Shown here: piece by piece, positions 9,416 through 18,465 of the stretch
Numbering within the stretch: position 1 is the stretch's first letter
How the letters are laid out: the number at the start of each line of letters is the position of its first letter
DNA from: an uncultured Bacteroidales bacterium
GTDB lineage: Bacteria > Bacteroidota > Bacteroidia > Bacteroidales > UBA932
NCBI GenBank assembly: GCA_900319485.1
Contig: ONOQ01000007.1
Location: 1-64,000, forward strand
Direction of reading: 5' to 3'
DNA length: 64,000 nt
The notes under the pieces: generated by a model
What the model was told of the DNA's origin: nothing
What the model saw: the letters and a program-made list of their open reading frames with translations, nothing else
The model's database searches: none
Position numbers and translations under genes: made by a program

Positions 9416-10429
9416 CTAAAAGCCGGCAGGGTAATTCATTGTGACACAGTGGAGGCCGCCGTGGCCGGATAGAAGGGGGCGGCAATCTATGACTTCAACT
9501 TTGCGGTCAGGGAAGGCTTCCTGGAGGCGTGAAGCTGCCACATCATCCAGGGGTGAGCCTGCACCCGGCATAAGGACAGCCCCATTTATAATAAGGAAAT
9601 TGGCATAGGATGCCGGAAGCCTGTAATCATCCAGATAGAGAGGTTCAGGGAGAGGAAGAGGTATCAACTTATATGGATTCCCCTCAAGGGTACGGAAACT
9701 CTTCAGTTGCTCCTCCATTGCCTTAAGGGGCGCATAATTCTCATCCTTAGGGTCCTCACAGGCCGTATATGCAATAGTATCGTAACTGCAGAAACGTGCC
9801 AGGATATCCACATGGGAATCTGTGTCATCCCCCGCTATGCCGCCATGCTCTATCCAGAGGATACGACTAAGGCCAAAGGCCGATTTAAGCCGCTCCTCAA
9901 TCTCCTCCTTGGAGAGATACTCGTTCCTGTTAAGGGACAGGAGGCATTCAGATGTAGTGAGGAGTGTTCCAGCACCGTCAGTGTCTATGCTACCGCCTTC
10001 AAGGACATACGGCCGCATATCACGGTAGGAGGCATTGAAAGCGCCTGCATCAAAAACGCGACGGGTAATCTGATTGTCAAAGTCCGAGGCAAACTTGAGG
10101 CCCCACCCGTTGAACACAAAATCAAGGACATACTTCTTCCCGTCATCTCCAAAAACGGAAATGCCGCCGTGGTCACGCGCCCACGTGTCATTGATAGGCG
10201 CCTCTACAAAGCGAATTCCGGAAACATCCTCAAGGCCGCAGCGCTTCAGGTCCTCCACCGTCTCACTGCGGTCACGGCAAACCATAAGGACAGGCTCATA
10301 CCTGAGTATGGCCGATACTATGCGGGTATAGCATTCCTGAACCTTTTCAACCTCATACCAGAGTGAATCCCTGTGCGGCCAGGTAAGTTGCACAAAACCT
10401 TGCGGTTCCCATTCGGCAGGTAGTCTCAT
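9416..10429 (-). CDS. aguA: Agmatine deiminase
   Basis: 337 residues of the peptidyl-arginine-deiminase-like fold. It has the N-terminal LPAEWEPQG signature, NDTWARDHGG near residue 80 and the C-terminal SGHGGLHCVTMN with the catalytic cysteine. It converts agmatine to N-carbamoylputrescine, the substrate of AguB next door. The ATG at 10429 is preferred over the upstream in-frame ATG at 10462, because the TATCTTTG promoter box at 10451-10458 would lie inside the longer version. The two enzymes of one pathway are in separate convergent transcripts here. Confidence 0.92.
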   Translation of the reverse strand: MRLPAEWEPQGFVQLTWPHRDSLWYEVEKVQECYTRIVSAILRYEPVLMVCRDRSETVEDLKRCGLEDVSGIRFVEAPINDTWARDHGGISVFGDDGKKYVLDFVFNGWGLKFASDFDNQITRRVFDAGAFNASYRDMRPYVLEGGSIDTDGAGTLLTTSECLLSLNRNEYLSKEEIEERLKSAFGLSRILWIEHGGIAGDDTDSHVDILARFCSYDTIAYTACEDPKDENYAPLKAMEEQLKSFRTLEGNPYKLIPLPLPEPLYLDDYRLPASYANFLIINGAVLMPGAGSPLDDVAASRLQEAFPDRKVEVIDCRPLLSGHGGLHCVTMNYPAGF

Positions 10430-10450
10430 CACAAATACAATTAACAAATG

Positions 10451-10458
10451 CAAAGATA
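10451..10458 (-). promoter_or_regulatory. -7 promoter element of aguA
   Basis: TATCTTTG on the minus strand, 21 bp before the chosen ATG. It directly follows the terminator of the upstream porin gene. Confidence 0.7.
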
Positions 10459-10460
10459 GC

Positions 10461-10490
10461 AAAAAAAAGACATCCCTTTGCAGGGATGCC
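10461..10490 (-). terminator. Rho-independent terminator of the OmpA porin gene
   Basis: An 8-bp stem (10469-10476 with 10483-10490, one G.U pair) followed on the minus strand by eight T residues at 10461-10468. It sits just after the 10513-11721 stop codon. Confidence 0.8.
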
Positions 10491-10512
10491 TTTAGATAAG
10501 GTAAGATAAATC

Positions 10513-11721
10513 TTACTGGAGCTCGATGGTAACTACGCGGTTCTTAGCAGCGCCGTCGAAGAGCTGTACGGTTGCACCGTGAGCAGCGCTCTCGATGTTC
10601 TCTTCCTTGGCACCGGCCTTCAGGAGAAGGTCAACCACGGTCTTAACACGCTGCTCGGAGAGCTGCTGGTTGCGCTTTGCAGAACCGGTCTGCTTGTCTG
10701 CATAACCATTAACTGCGAGCTTGCTGTTCTCATCAACAACGGTGTTGGCGAAGTACTCGAAGTGTGCTTTCTCACGCTCTGAGAGTTTTGCGCTGCCGCA
10801 ATCGAAGTAGAGAGTGATAGGGCTGCCGGGCTTCACGTCAACAGCGGTGAACTTACCGTTCTCATAGAGGTAGGTCTGGCCGTCGGTGAGCTGACGCAGA
10901 GGAGCAACTTCTTCCTCAAGGGCAGCGATCTTGTCCTTAAGTTCTGCATTCTCCTTCTCCAGGGCTGCCACCTTGTCTGCAAGGGCATTGTACTGCTCTG
11001 TGGTGAAAGGAACAGGGATAACGACAGGAGTGATTGAGCTGTGACGGTTGAAACCGGTCTTGCCGAGTTTGATGGCTACGCCGATGGTAGCGGAAAGAGG
11101 GAACTCGAAGTGGCCGATATTCTTGGTAACCTCAACACCATACCAGGAAGCCTTTGCTACCATTGCGCGGAAGTCCAGGAGGAGGTCTACGCGGTTGCTG
11201 AGGTAGAAGCGGTTGAGGATACCACCACCGTAGATCCATTCAGCTGCTGCAACAGGAGTGATTGCAAGACCGCCGGATACGTAAGGAGCAACATTCCATA
11301 CGCGGGTCTCTTTGTAACCCCAGAAGGTGTCAGTGAGGCTCCAGAGGAGGTCACCGGTGATGAAGTGCTGTGCAGGATTGAGGGGAGCGCCGTCATTGCC
11401 AAGAACGTTGTTGGCAAGACCCAGCCAGTTGATGCGGCCGCCGATGAAGGGGGTCCACCACTTACCGAGGGATACGTCTACTGCCAGACCGCCGATGCCC
11501 TGTGCAAAGGGAATACCGGAAGTGTTCTGGAGGTTCAGACCTGCATTCCAACCAACGCCAAGGCCAATCCAAGTGTTGTCAAAAGCCTTGTTGGTTTCAT
11601 AAGCACCACGAACGACTTTACCGTTTTCGTCACGGTTTGCATTCTCCTGAGCGAAAGCGTTCACGGAGAAGAGGAGGCTTGCTGCTGCAAGAGCTCCAAG
11701 AATCATTTTGATACCTTTCAT
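10513..11721 (-). CDS. OmpA-family outer-membrane protein
   Basis: 402 residues. A signal peptide (~1-25, ending NAFAQ) is followed by an eight-strand-type beta-barrel region rich in aromatic and glycine residues (to ~230), a coiled-coil segment (~245-275, heptads of Ala/Leu/Glu/Lys), and a C-terminal OmpA peptidoglycan-binding domain with FDCGSAKLSEREK and NQQLSEQRVKTV. Role by family: abundant outer-membrane protein linking the barrel to peptidoglycan. Codon use looks strongly optimised and the gene has its own promoter and terminator, consistent with high expression. Confidence 0.9.
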   Translation of the reverse strand: MKGIKMILGALAAASLLFSVNAFAQENANRDENGKVVRGAYETNKAFDNTWIGLGVGWNAGLNLQNTSGIPFAQGIGGLAVDVSLGKWWTPFIGGRINWLGLANNVLGNDGAPLNPAQHFITGDLLWSLTDTFWGYKETRVWNVAPYVSGGLAITPVAAAEWIYGGGILNRFYLSNRVDLLLDFRAMVAKASWYGVEVTKNIGHFEFPLSATIGVAIKLGKTGFNRHSSITPVVIPVPFTTEQYNALADKVAALEKENAELKDKIAALEEEVAPLRQLTDGQTYLYENGKFTAVDVKPGSPITLYFDCGSAKLSEREKAHFEYFANTVVDENSKLAVNGYADKQTGSAKRNQQLSEQRVKTVVDLLLKAGAKEENIESAAHGATVQLFDGAAKNRVVTIELQ

Positions 11722-11784
11722 AATTTTGTATTAACGTTAATAAATTTTGCCGTTTTAAAAATAACCTATAAAGGATTATCAGTG

Positions 11785-11792
11785 CAAATTTA
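11785..11792 (-). promoter_or_regulatory. -7 promoter element of the OmpA porin gene
   Basis: TAAATTTG on the minus strand, 64 bp before the ATG at 11721. The resulting leader of about 60 nt is AT-rich, which is longer than for most genes in this window. Confidence 0.6.
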
Positions 11793-11852
11793 AGCATTTT
11801 TCCGCATAGAACAAATTTTTCCGGCTTTTTTTTAAATTTTTTGCGAAATACC

Positions 11853-11860
11853 TATCTTTG
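11853..11860 (+). promoter_or_regulatory. -7 promoter element of uvrB
   Basis: TATCTTTG on the plus strand, 16 bp before the ATG at 11877. This decides the start: an upstream in-frame ATG at 11841 would be outside the transcript. Confidence 0.75.
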
Positions 11861-11876
11861 TAAAAACTCCATCGGA

Positions 11877-14072
11877 ATGAATTTCAAACTCAATTCGCCC
11901 TATTCCCCTTCCGGCGACCAGCCCGAGGCCATAGAACAGTTATGCAGCGCCCTCAGCCAGGGCGTTCAGGACGTAACGCTGCTTGGCGTAACCGGTTCCG
12001 GCAAGACTTTCACTATGGCAAACGTGATCCAGAGGCTCCAGAGGCCGGCCCTGATCCTGAGCCACAACAAAACCCTGGCCGCCCAGTTATATGGCGAATT
12101 CAAGGCCTTTTTCCCGGATAACGCCGTGGAATACTTCGTCTCATACTATGATTACTATCAGCCTGAGGCCTATATCCCCACCACGGACACCTATATTGAA
12201 AAGGACCTCAGCATCAACGACAAGATTGACGAACTCCGCGTAAGCGCGGCATCGGCCCTTATGAGCGGAAGGAGGGACGTAATTGTGATAAGTTCCGTCT
12301 CCTGCCTCTACGGAATAGGCAATCCGGACGACTTCCACGACCAGACCGTCACCGTCCATAAAGGCGATCGCATGTCCATGACCCGCCTCCTTTACAAGAT
12401 AGTGGACGCCCTCTACTACCGCACTGAGACGGATTTCAAGCGCGGAAGTTTCCGCGTGCGAGGGGATACGGTGGACATTTTCCTGGGAGGGGCCGATTAC
12501 GCCGCCCGCATAGAGTTCTTCGGCGACGAGATTGACCGCATAGCCCTCATAGACCCCGTCACGGGAGCAATCTTCGAGGAAATGGAAAAGATTGACCTCT
12601 ACCCCGCAAAGAACTTCGTCACTTCCAAGGAAAAGGGAGCCAAGGCCGTAAGCCAGATCCAGGACGACCTTGTGAAGCAGGTGGAGTACTTTGAGTCAAT
12701 AGGCAAGTACCTCGAAGCCAAACGCCTGAAACAGAGGGTGGAATACGACATAGAGATGATAAAGGAGATGGGCTACTGCCCCGGCGTGGAGAACTATTCC
12801 CGCTACTTTGACGGCAGAAAGCCCGGCCAGCGCCCCTTCACTCTCATAGACTATTTTCCCAAGGATTTCCTGGTGTTCATTGACGAATCCCACGTCACCC
12901 TTCCACAGATAAGGGCCATGTACGGCGGAGACCACTCCCGCAAGGAAACCCTGGTGGAATACGGCTTCCGCCTCCCCGCCGCCAGCGACAACCGCCCCCT
13001 AACCTTCGACGAATTCGAGTCCATAACCGGCCAGACGGTATACGTTAGCGCCACTCCCGCCGATTACGAACTTCAGAAGAGCGAAGGCCTTGTGGTGGAG
13101 CAGATAGTGCGTCCCACCGGCCTCCTGGACCCTCCGATAGAAGTCCGTCCCACCAAGAACCAGGTGGACAACCTCATGGAAGAGATCCGCATAAGGGCCG
13201 AAAGGGACGAGCGCGTCCTTGTGACCACCCTCACCAAAAGGATGGCCGAGGAACTGGACAGTTACTTCACCAAAAACGGCGTCCGCTGCCGTTACATCCA
13301 CTCCGACGTAGACACCGCGGAGCGCGTGGAAATCATAGAGGATTTCAAGAACGGCCTCTTCGACGTCCTTATCGGCGTAAACCTCCTGAGGGAAGGCCTG
13401 GACATCCCCACGGTATCCCTCGTAGCCATTCTTGATGCCGATAAGGAAGGCTTCCTCCGAAGCGGCCGCGCCCTCACCCAGACCGCCGGCCGCGCCGCCC
13501 GAAACCTCAACGGCCTTGTCATAATGTATGCCGATTCCGTCACGGAATCCATGGACGAAACAATCCGCGAGACAGCCCGCCGCCGCAAAAAGCAGCAGGA
13601 ATACAACAAACTCCACGGCATCACGCCAAGGCAGGTTGCGGCCCATGCAAATCCCCTTATGACGGAACTGGTCCGTTCCGGAGACGACACAACCCACGTC
13701 TCCGGCTTCCTGAACCCCGTCCTCCAGAACAGCGTCACAGGCCACGTGAGCGCCCAGGACAGCGTCTCGGACCCGGAATACGTGCCATCGGCCTCGGAAC
13801 TTGGAAAGGGAGACGTGAAGGTGGGCCTTGGCCACGACGCAAAAAGGGACACTTCATCGGCCTATGTGGACGGATACATTGCCGCAGACCTTGCCGCCGT
13901 GCTCCAGGACCCCGTCATCCGCTCAATGTCCCGCGAGCAGGTGGAGAAAGCCGCCGAAGAAGCCAGGCGCAAGATGCAGAAAGCGGCAGCGGACCTTGAT
14001 TTCACCGCCGCCGCCCGTTACCGTGACGAGATGTGGGCCCTCCAGGAGTACCTGAAGGTGTGGAAGGCCTAG
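11877..14072 (+). CDS. uvrB: Excinuclease ABC subunit B
   Basis: 731 residues. Walker A GVTGSGKT is near residue 38, the beta-hairpin region [12 protein letters not shown] near 92, DESHVTLPQ near 337, helicase motifs V/VI ([19 protein letters not shown]), and a C-terminal UVR domain that binds UvrC (~690-731). Role: damage verification in nucleotide excision repair. The protein is ~60 residues longer than the usual ~670; the extra material lies between the helicase core and the UVR domain (about 605-680), is rich in Ser/Asp/Gly/Val and looks like a flexible linker. Its 3' end overlaps the convergent TlpA-like gene by 4 bp. Confidence 0.97.
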   Translation: MNFKLNSPYSPSGDQPEAIEQLCSALSQGVQDVTLLGVTGSGKTFTMANVIQRLQRPALILSHNKTLAAQLYGEFKAFFPDNAVEYFVSYYDYYQPEAYIPTTDTYIEKDLSINDKIDELRVSAASALMSGRRDVIVISSVSCLYGIGNPDDFHDQTVTVHKGDRMSMTRLLYKIVDALYYRTETDFKRGSFRVRGDTVDIFLGGADYAARIEFFGDEIDRIALIDPVTGAIFEEMEKIDLYPAKNFVTSKEKGAKAVSQIQDDLVKQVEYFESIGKYLEAKRLKQRVEYDIEMIKEMGYCPGVENYSRYFDGRKPGQRPFTLIDYFPKDFLVFIDESHVTLPQIRAMYGGDHSRKETLVEYGFRLPAASDNRPLTFDEFESITGQTVYVSATPADYELQKSEGLVVEQIVRPTGLLDPPIEVRPTKNQVDNLMEEIRIRAERDERVLVTTLTKRMAEELDSYFTKNGVRCRYIHSDVDTAERVEIIEDFKNGLFDVLIGVNLLREGLDIPTVSLVAILDADKEGFLRSGRALTQTAGRAARNLNGLVIMYADSVTESMDETIRETARRRKKQQEYNKLHGITPRQVAAHANPLMTELVRSGDDTTHVSGFLNPVLQNSVTGHVSAQDSVSDPEYVPSASELGKGDVKVGLGHDAKRDTSSAYVDGYIAADLAAVLQDPVIRSMSREQVEKAAEEARRKMQKAAADLDFTAAARYRDEMWALQEYLKVWKA

Positions 14073-14554
14073 AGCGCCTTTATCTTCTCAAACAGGACCT
14101 CTTCGTCGCCTGGAGTGTAACCCAGGTGGGAATACACCAGCCTGCCGTTTTTGTCGTACAGGAACACGCAGGGACAGGATGTCACCTTCATCGCGCGGGT
14201 GAGTTCCTTGTTAACGTCGAAGTAAAACTCAAAGCCGTCCCAGCCGCGGCCGCGCGCAAGGGCCTTAGCCTTGGAAAGGGAGCGGGTGTCGTCCGTGCAG
14301 ACCGCAATGAAACGGAAGGGTTTTTCCGCCTGCCAGTCCTCAAAGACCTCGCTCACCGCATCCATCTCCTCTATGCAGTACTTGCAGGTCACAAACCAGA
14401 ATGACACCACGTAAGGAGTCTTGTGGTCCACCCACTCAGCGGGAGTGGTCTTTCCCCCGTCCATAGTCTGGATCTCAACTTTCAAATAATCCTGGGCCGA
14501 TAATGATGTAATGCCCAGAAGGAGCGCTGCCGCTAAAACAATTATCTTTTTCAT
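14069..14554 (-). CDS. Exported thioredoxin-like (TlpA/AhpC-TSA) protein
   Basis: 161 residues. A signal peptide (~1-21, ending SLSAQ) is followed by a thioredoxin fold with a CKYC active site near residue 57 and a cis-Pro-region variant TSCPCVF near 128, which adds two more cysteines. The family acts in the periplasm as thiol-disulfide reductases. It is the last gene of a minus-strand group that includes two thioredoxin-fold lipoproteins and a DUF6029 protein. The spacing to the DUF6029 stop codon is 12 bp, supporting one operon. The specific redox partner is not evident. Confidence 0.8.
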   Translation of the reverse strand: MKKIIVLAAALLLGITSLSAQDYLKVEIQTMDGGKTTPAEWVDHKTPYVVSFWFVTCKYCIEEMDAVSEVFEDWQAEKPFRFIAVCTDDTRSLSKAKALARGRGWDGFEFYFDVNKELTRAMKVTSCPCVFLYDKNGRLVYSHLGYTPGDEEVLFEKIKAL

Positions 14555-14566
14555 ACTCTAAAATCT

Positions 14567-15961
14567 CTAAAAATGGTAGGACAGCCTCAGGATGCCGCCC
14601 TTGTATTCAGGCTGCCAGCGGCACACGCCGCCGGAGCAGATCATCCCGGAGCGCTGGTGACCGTAGGCAAGATCGGCCTTGAAACCTCCTGTGGTGTAGG
14701 ACACGCCGGCCTCATAATAATGCTCCTTTGTGTCTCCGTGGTTGTACATATCCTGCACGTGGACGCTCCATCCGTCCACCGACGAAAGTTCCGCGTAGGC
14801 GGCCATCCAGTCACGGGTCAGTTCCTGAGAATACAAATATTGGGCCTGAAGCCTCAGGGACAGTTTCCCCGGGAAACGGTACAGGCCGTCCAGCACGAAC
14901 ACGTTCTGGGCGTTGGTGGCCTTGCGGTCTCCGTGGGAGGGAGAATTCTCCTGAATGCTCACGAAGGCAACCGTCTTGAGACGCCTTCCCCAGCGCTTTT
15001 CCACCTGGATGTTGATGTCGCGGTATGCCATACGCATAACGTCCCAGTTTCGGAGTGCGACCGGAAGGGCCCATATCCAGCAGCCGTTCACGTGGAATTT
15101 CCAGCCCTTGACGCTGTAATATACGTCCCCGCTCCAGCCGAATTCACCATCTGAAAAGGTGGTATAGGGATTCAGGGAGGCAAGCATATAAGCCTGCTCC
15201 ATACAGAGCGACGGCAGGTAATTCATCCCGAACGTGTCCAGCATATTCTGAAGCCTGCGGGCGGTGACCGTGGCCGAGAATTTCCCCGCCCCGTACCATA
15301 ATTCCAGGGTCTGAGCGTTGCCGCCGGGCTTTCCCACCCATTCGGCCCTGGCGCTGAATCCGCCCGTGTTCCAGGAGGCAAGGGCGCTCCACCAAAGGGA
15401 CGGGCTGCCATCCCCCATCCTTGCCACGGCGCTGCCCTCTATGGACACGCCGCCAAAGCGAAGAGCGGCCTCGGCGCCTGCGAGGGAACGGGAGGAATAC
15501 CACGGGAACTGCCTCTTGAAGCCGCCCAGGGCCTTAAGGGAAAAGACGTCACCGGGGGTACTGAAGCCAACGCGGCCTCCACCCAGTGAATTGTTCCACC
15601 CAAGGTTACGGTCTTCCCAACTGCGGAAGATGATGCCGGTCCCGAACTGGTCATAGAAGTCTCCGGCTGTAATGTTCCAGTATGTATCCGTCCAGGCAAT
15701 GTACTTTCCCGGAAGGCCGATTCCCTTGAGGCCGGCGTCATATCCGGGCAGGGGGTTAGGGTAATATTCGGCCTGGATTCCGGCCGAAAAACGGCCGTAG
15801 GAATAGTCCAGTTTGAGGTAGTTGTTGGAATAGAAGGCGGGGGAAAGGTCCAGGAGCGAATTTGACTCGATGCTTCCGGAAAGGGTATGCACCTGCGCTT
15901 CTCCCATCCAACATATGGATAGGAGAAGGGCAAGCGAGAAGAGTATTCTTCTACTCCACAT
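14567..15961 (-). CDS. DUF6029-like outer-membrane beta-barrel protein
   Basis: 464 residues. A signal peptide (~1-23, ending GEAQ) is followed by a long beta-rich sequence with many Trp/Tyr/Gly and alternating hydrophobic strands, ending in a terminal aromatic (SYHF), as expected for an outer-membrane barrel. The opening LSGSIESNSLLD and the YGRFSAGIQAEYYPNPLPG region resemble DUF6029, a Bacteroidota family of unknown function. The ATG at 15961 is chosen because it overlaps the upstream gene by 11 bp and gives a clean signal peptide; a longer frame from 16012 lacks one. In context it may work with the neighbouring exported thioredoxins. Confidence 0.7.
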   Translation of the reverse strand: MWSRRILFSLALLLSICWMGEAQVHTLSGSIESNSLLDLSPAFYSNNYLKLDYSYGRFSAGIQAEYYPNPLPGYDAGLKGIGLPGKYIAWTDTYWNITAGDFYDQFGTGIIFRSWEDRNLGWNNSLGGGRVGFSTPGDVFSLKALGGFKRQFPWYSSRSLAGAEAALRFGGVSIEGSAVARMGDGSPSLWWSALASWNTGGFSARAEWVGKPGGNAQTLELWYGAGKFSATVTARRLQNMLDTFGMNYLPSLCMEQAYMLASLNPYTTFSDGEFGWSGDVYYSVKGWKFHVNGCWIWALPVALRNWDVMRMAYRDINIQVEKRWGRRLKTVAFVSIQENSPSHGDRKATNAQNVFVLDGLYRFPGKLSLRLQAQYLYSQELTRDWMAAYAELSSVDGWSVHVQDMYNHGDTKEHYYEAGVSYTTGGFKADLAYGHQRSGMICSGGVCRWQPEYKGGILRLSYHF

Positions 15962-17669
15962 AGACGGGTTTAAGTTCCTCGCCGACGGCTGCTGCTGCGG
16001 CGTTGTCCACATAGAATCCGCCGTAATCGCCGGAAGTACTCACGGTCTGGGAACCGAAAGCGCGCTGGACATACACAACAACCTTGAGATTGCTCTTGTT
16101 GTAAGTGGAAGGGATGGTGGCCGAATAATGCTTCTGGAGCACGCTGAATGCGGCAGGAGCGGTAACGGCGTCTCCCTTGACGTCCGAAAGGGCGATTCGC
16201 GCTATGTCGTTATGAAGATAAGAGTTCACGTAGGTGCCGGTGTGGTTATCGGCCTGAGCGCGCGTAATGCCGCTCTCCGTGACAATGGCTGTGAGTTTAT
16301 ACTCCTCTGCATTGCGGAGGAAAAGGTCTATGTCCACGTCCAGGGTTGAACCGGACAGAGAAGACCTTACGCCTATTGCGCTGGTGACTGGATATTTCTG
16401 CTCCGTTTCTTTTACCGCATCCACTATGAGCCTTGCGGTGTAGGTATGGTCCTGATAATTTGGAATGTCAATCCTGCCGTCCACATAGCCGGAGGGATAT
16501 CCCTCAACCTTGTACTGGTTTACCAGCGCGGCCACCTGGTTGAACGCCAGGTCGGAACTGGCGGCGTGGACGTTCAGGGGGACTATCTTTCCGGGGAGGT
16601 TCTCCTGGGCCACCTTCACGGCATCGGCCATAAAGGGACACCAGCCGCACCATGTGGCGGTGAAGCGCATCATCAGGGAGCGGTGGAAGAAGTCCTTGTC
16701 CCAGTCCACGCCCTGATTCTCCTTCTGAGTGACGGAGAAGGGAACGCAGCGGTTGTCGGAATTGCAGAACACGATGACTCCGGTGCGGCTTTCCCCGGAA
16801 TCATTGGGAAGGACGGTGAAATGGTGGACTTTCCGGTTAAGGCCAAGGTTCTCCTCGGTCCCCTCCTCTATCCAGTCGGGGGTGGAGGTGATATGGTACT
16901 CAAGGGTACTCACCACTTCCACGTCAAGGGCCCCGGTGTTATACATAAGAGTGGCGGCGGGTGTCACGATACGGAAATCGGGACCGCTCACGGGACGGAT
17001 GAGATATCCGGATTTTCTGGCCGATATAAGGACGCTTGTTGTACCCTCATCCATACTGAGGATATAGGCGGACCTCACGGCGTTGGCAGACAGCGACGAA
17101 CTCCAGTAGGATGCATCCTGGGCATCTTTTGCGCAGGGAAGGAAGATGGAGTTGCCGTTACGGAGGCTTTTCACCTCATAGCCGGAAATGCCATCTTTCT
17201 GAGTCCAGGTCCAGGAGCAGTTTGAGGAACTGCGAAGTTCCTCCCATTCCTGGTTTGTGGGCATACGCCAGTACCCGCCAAGGGCCGCCACTGCAGCGTC
17301 GTCCTCGGGGTCTATGACAAGTTTTCCGTCTTTCTCGTTATACTTTTCCATAGTGTCCCCCCAGGCATAATTCTCCCAGGAGAAACTCTCCTTGGAGTTT
17401 TTTTCGGCCCAGGCGAACCTTCCGCCGGCATCGGCGGGAGCAACGGCCTCAAGGTTCTTGGAGGCCCATTTTACCGAAAGGCCAAGATCAACTGTCTGAA
17501 GGTCTTCGGGAGTGAAGGAAACTTCTTCAGCCGGCTTGTTGTCGTCAACTTCCCCGGAAGGGGTTTCATCTTCCGCGGCGGGCGTTTCCTGAGGGGCTTT
17601 TGTGCAGGCGCTGATGGCGATCGCAAGGCATATTCCTGCAACCGGCAGCATTCTAGTCAGTCTTTTCAT
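15951..17669 (-). CDS. Lipoprotein with FISUMP, BACON-like and thioredoxin/Omp28 domains
   Basis: 572 residues from the start at 17669. A lipoprotein signal (AISAC, Cys near residue 22) is followed by a FISUMP-type domain (VDLGLSVKWASKNL near 60, GGYWRMPTNQEWEEL near 130), a BACON-like beta-sandwich (~225-315), a thioredoxin fold with CGWC near 340, and an Omp28-like C-terminal half. The combination of three modules on one lipid-anchored chain is unusual. The start is uncertain: ATGs at 17690, 17669 and 17651 are all in frame, and 17669 gives the best basic n-region. It overlaps both neighbours, so tight co-expression is likely. Function unknown, presumably surface or periplasmic redox or binding. 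Confidence 0.65.
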   Translation of the reverse strand: MKRLTRMLPVAGICLAIAISACTKAPQETPAAEDETPSGEVDDNKPAEEVSFTPEDLQTVDLGLSVKWASKNLEAVAPADAGGRFAWAEKNSKESFSWENYAWGDTMEKYNEKDGKLVIDPEDDAAVAALGGYWRMPTNQEWEELRSSSNCSWTWTQKDGISGYEVKSLRNGNSIFLPCAKDAQDASYWSSSLSANAVRSAYILSMDEGTTSVLISARKSGYLIRPVSGPDFRIVTPAATLMYNTGALDVEVVSTLEYHITSTPDWIEEGTEENLGLNRKVHHFTVLPNDSGESRTGVIVFCNSDNRCVPFSVTQKENQGVDWDKDFFHRSLMMRFTATWCGWCPFMADAVKVAQENLPGKIVPLNVHAASSDLAFNQVAALVNQYKVEGYPSGYVDGRIDIPNYQDHTYTARLIVDAVKETEQKYPVTSAIGVRSSLSGSTLDVDIDLFLRNAEEYKLTAIVTESGITRAQADNHTGTYVNSYLHNDIARIALSDVKGDAVTAPAAFSVLQKHYSATIPSTYNKSNLKVVVYVQRAFGSQTVSTSGDYGGFYVDNAAAAAVGEELKPVYVE

Positions 17670-18465
17670 ACTCATATTCAACCGTTTCATTTGTTCCCAG
17701 CCGGAGGGCGTTCACAACCTTTCCGGCTTCAAGGATATACACTACTAAATAAGGATTTTCAATATCGGGGACCGCGGAAGAGAATACCGCCATCCCTTCG
17801 TCCCCTTCTTCAAGGGAGCCAAGCGCGCGGCCGCCGGTTCCGGGCTCAAGGAAGCCCCTGAAGACCGCCCTGCAACTATAATCGGGGCCGTATCCGGCCT
17901 GATACGCCACGCCTATGTTGTCCTGGGCCCAGGCTGCAACCGCCGTATAGGAAGCCTCCTTCACGGCTTTCACGTATACTTCCAGTTTAAGTATGCCGCC
18001 CTCCACCTCCGACTTTGCGGAAATGCCGCAGGGGTGCTCCTGGAGGGCTTTGTCAAGGTACTCGACTATCCTTGCGGGGTCCTGCCCGCCAAAAAGGGTG
18101 GAGGGGTCAAGGTCAAGGACAAGGGAGGGATAATCCGTCACGGAAAAGGCCGATGAAAGGGGCGCGGCCTCCGCCGTGGAAAGTTCGTCCATATAGTGAA
18201 CCGCCAGCGGGATTATCCTTCCGGGCCGGAGGGCCGATGCATCCTCTATGGCCTGGGACATATTGGGGCAGTACTGGCACCAGGTGGCGGTAAAGCCAAG
18301 CGCTAGGACACGGCGATAGAACACCGTCCCGGCATAGGCGCCGCGGGGTTCATCGGTATTATCGGCAATACCGGGATCAAACTCCTCCGGATCCTCTTTC
18401 TGCCCGACGCAGGAAAGAAGCGGACAAAGAGCCGCCAGAAGTAGTATTCTCAACCAACCTCTCAT
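17653..18465 (-). CDS. Omp28-like thioredoxin-fold lipoprotein
   Basis: 270 residues. The lipoprotein signal peptide ends LLSC (Cys near residue 19). A thioredoxin-like fold carries CQYC near residue 64 in the context FTATWCQYCPNM, which closely matches FTATWCGWCPFM in the next gene, so the two are paralogous in this domain. The C-terminal half resembles the Omp28-related beta-sandwich seen in Porphyromonas and Bacteroides. Its ATG overlaps the stop of relA by 4 bp (ATGA). Location inferred: lipid-anchored in the envelope. Confidence 0.7.
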   Translation of the reverse strand: MRGWLRILLLAALCPLLSCVGQKEDPEEFDPGIADNTDEPRGAYAGTVFYRRVLALGFTATWCQYCPNMSQAIEDASALRPGRIIPLAVHYMDELSTAEAAPLSSAFSVTDYPSLVLDLDPSTLFGGQDPARIVEYLDKALQEHPCGISAKSEVEGGILKLEVYVKAVKEASYTAVAAWAQDNIGVAYQAGYGPDYSCRAVFRGFLEPGTGGRALGSLEEGDEGMAVFSSAVPDIENPYLVVYILEAGKVVNALRLGTNETVEYEYEKTD

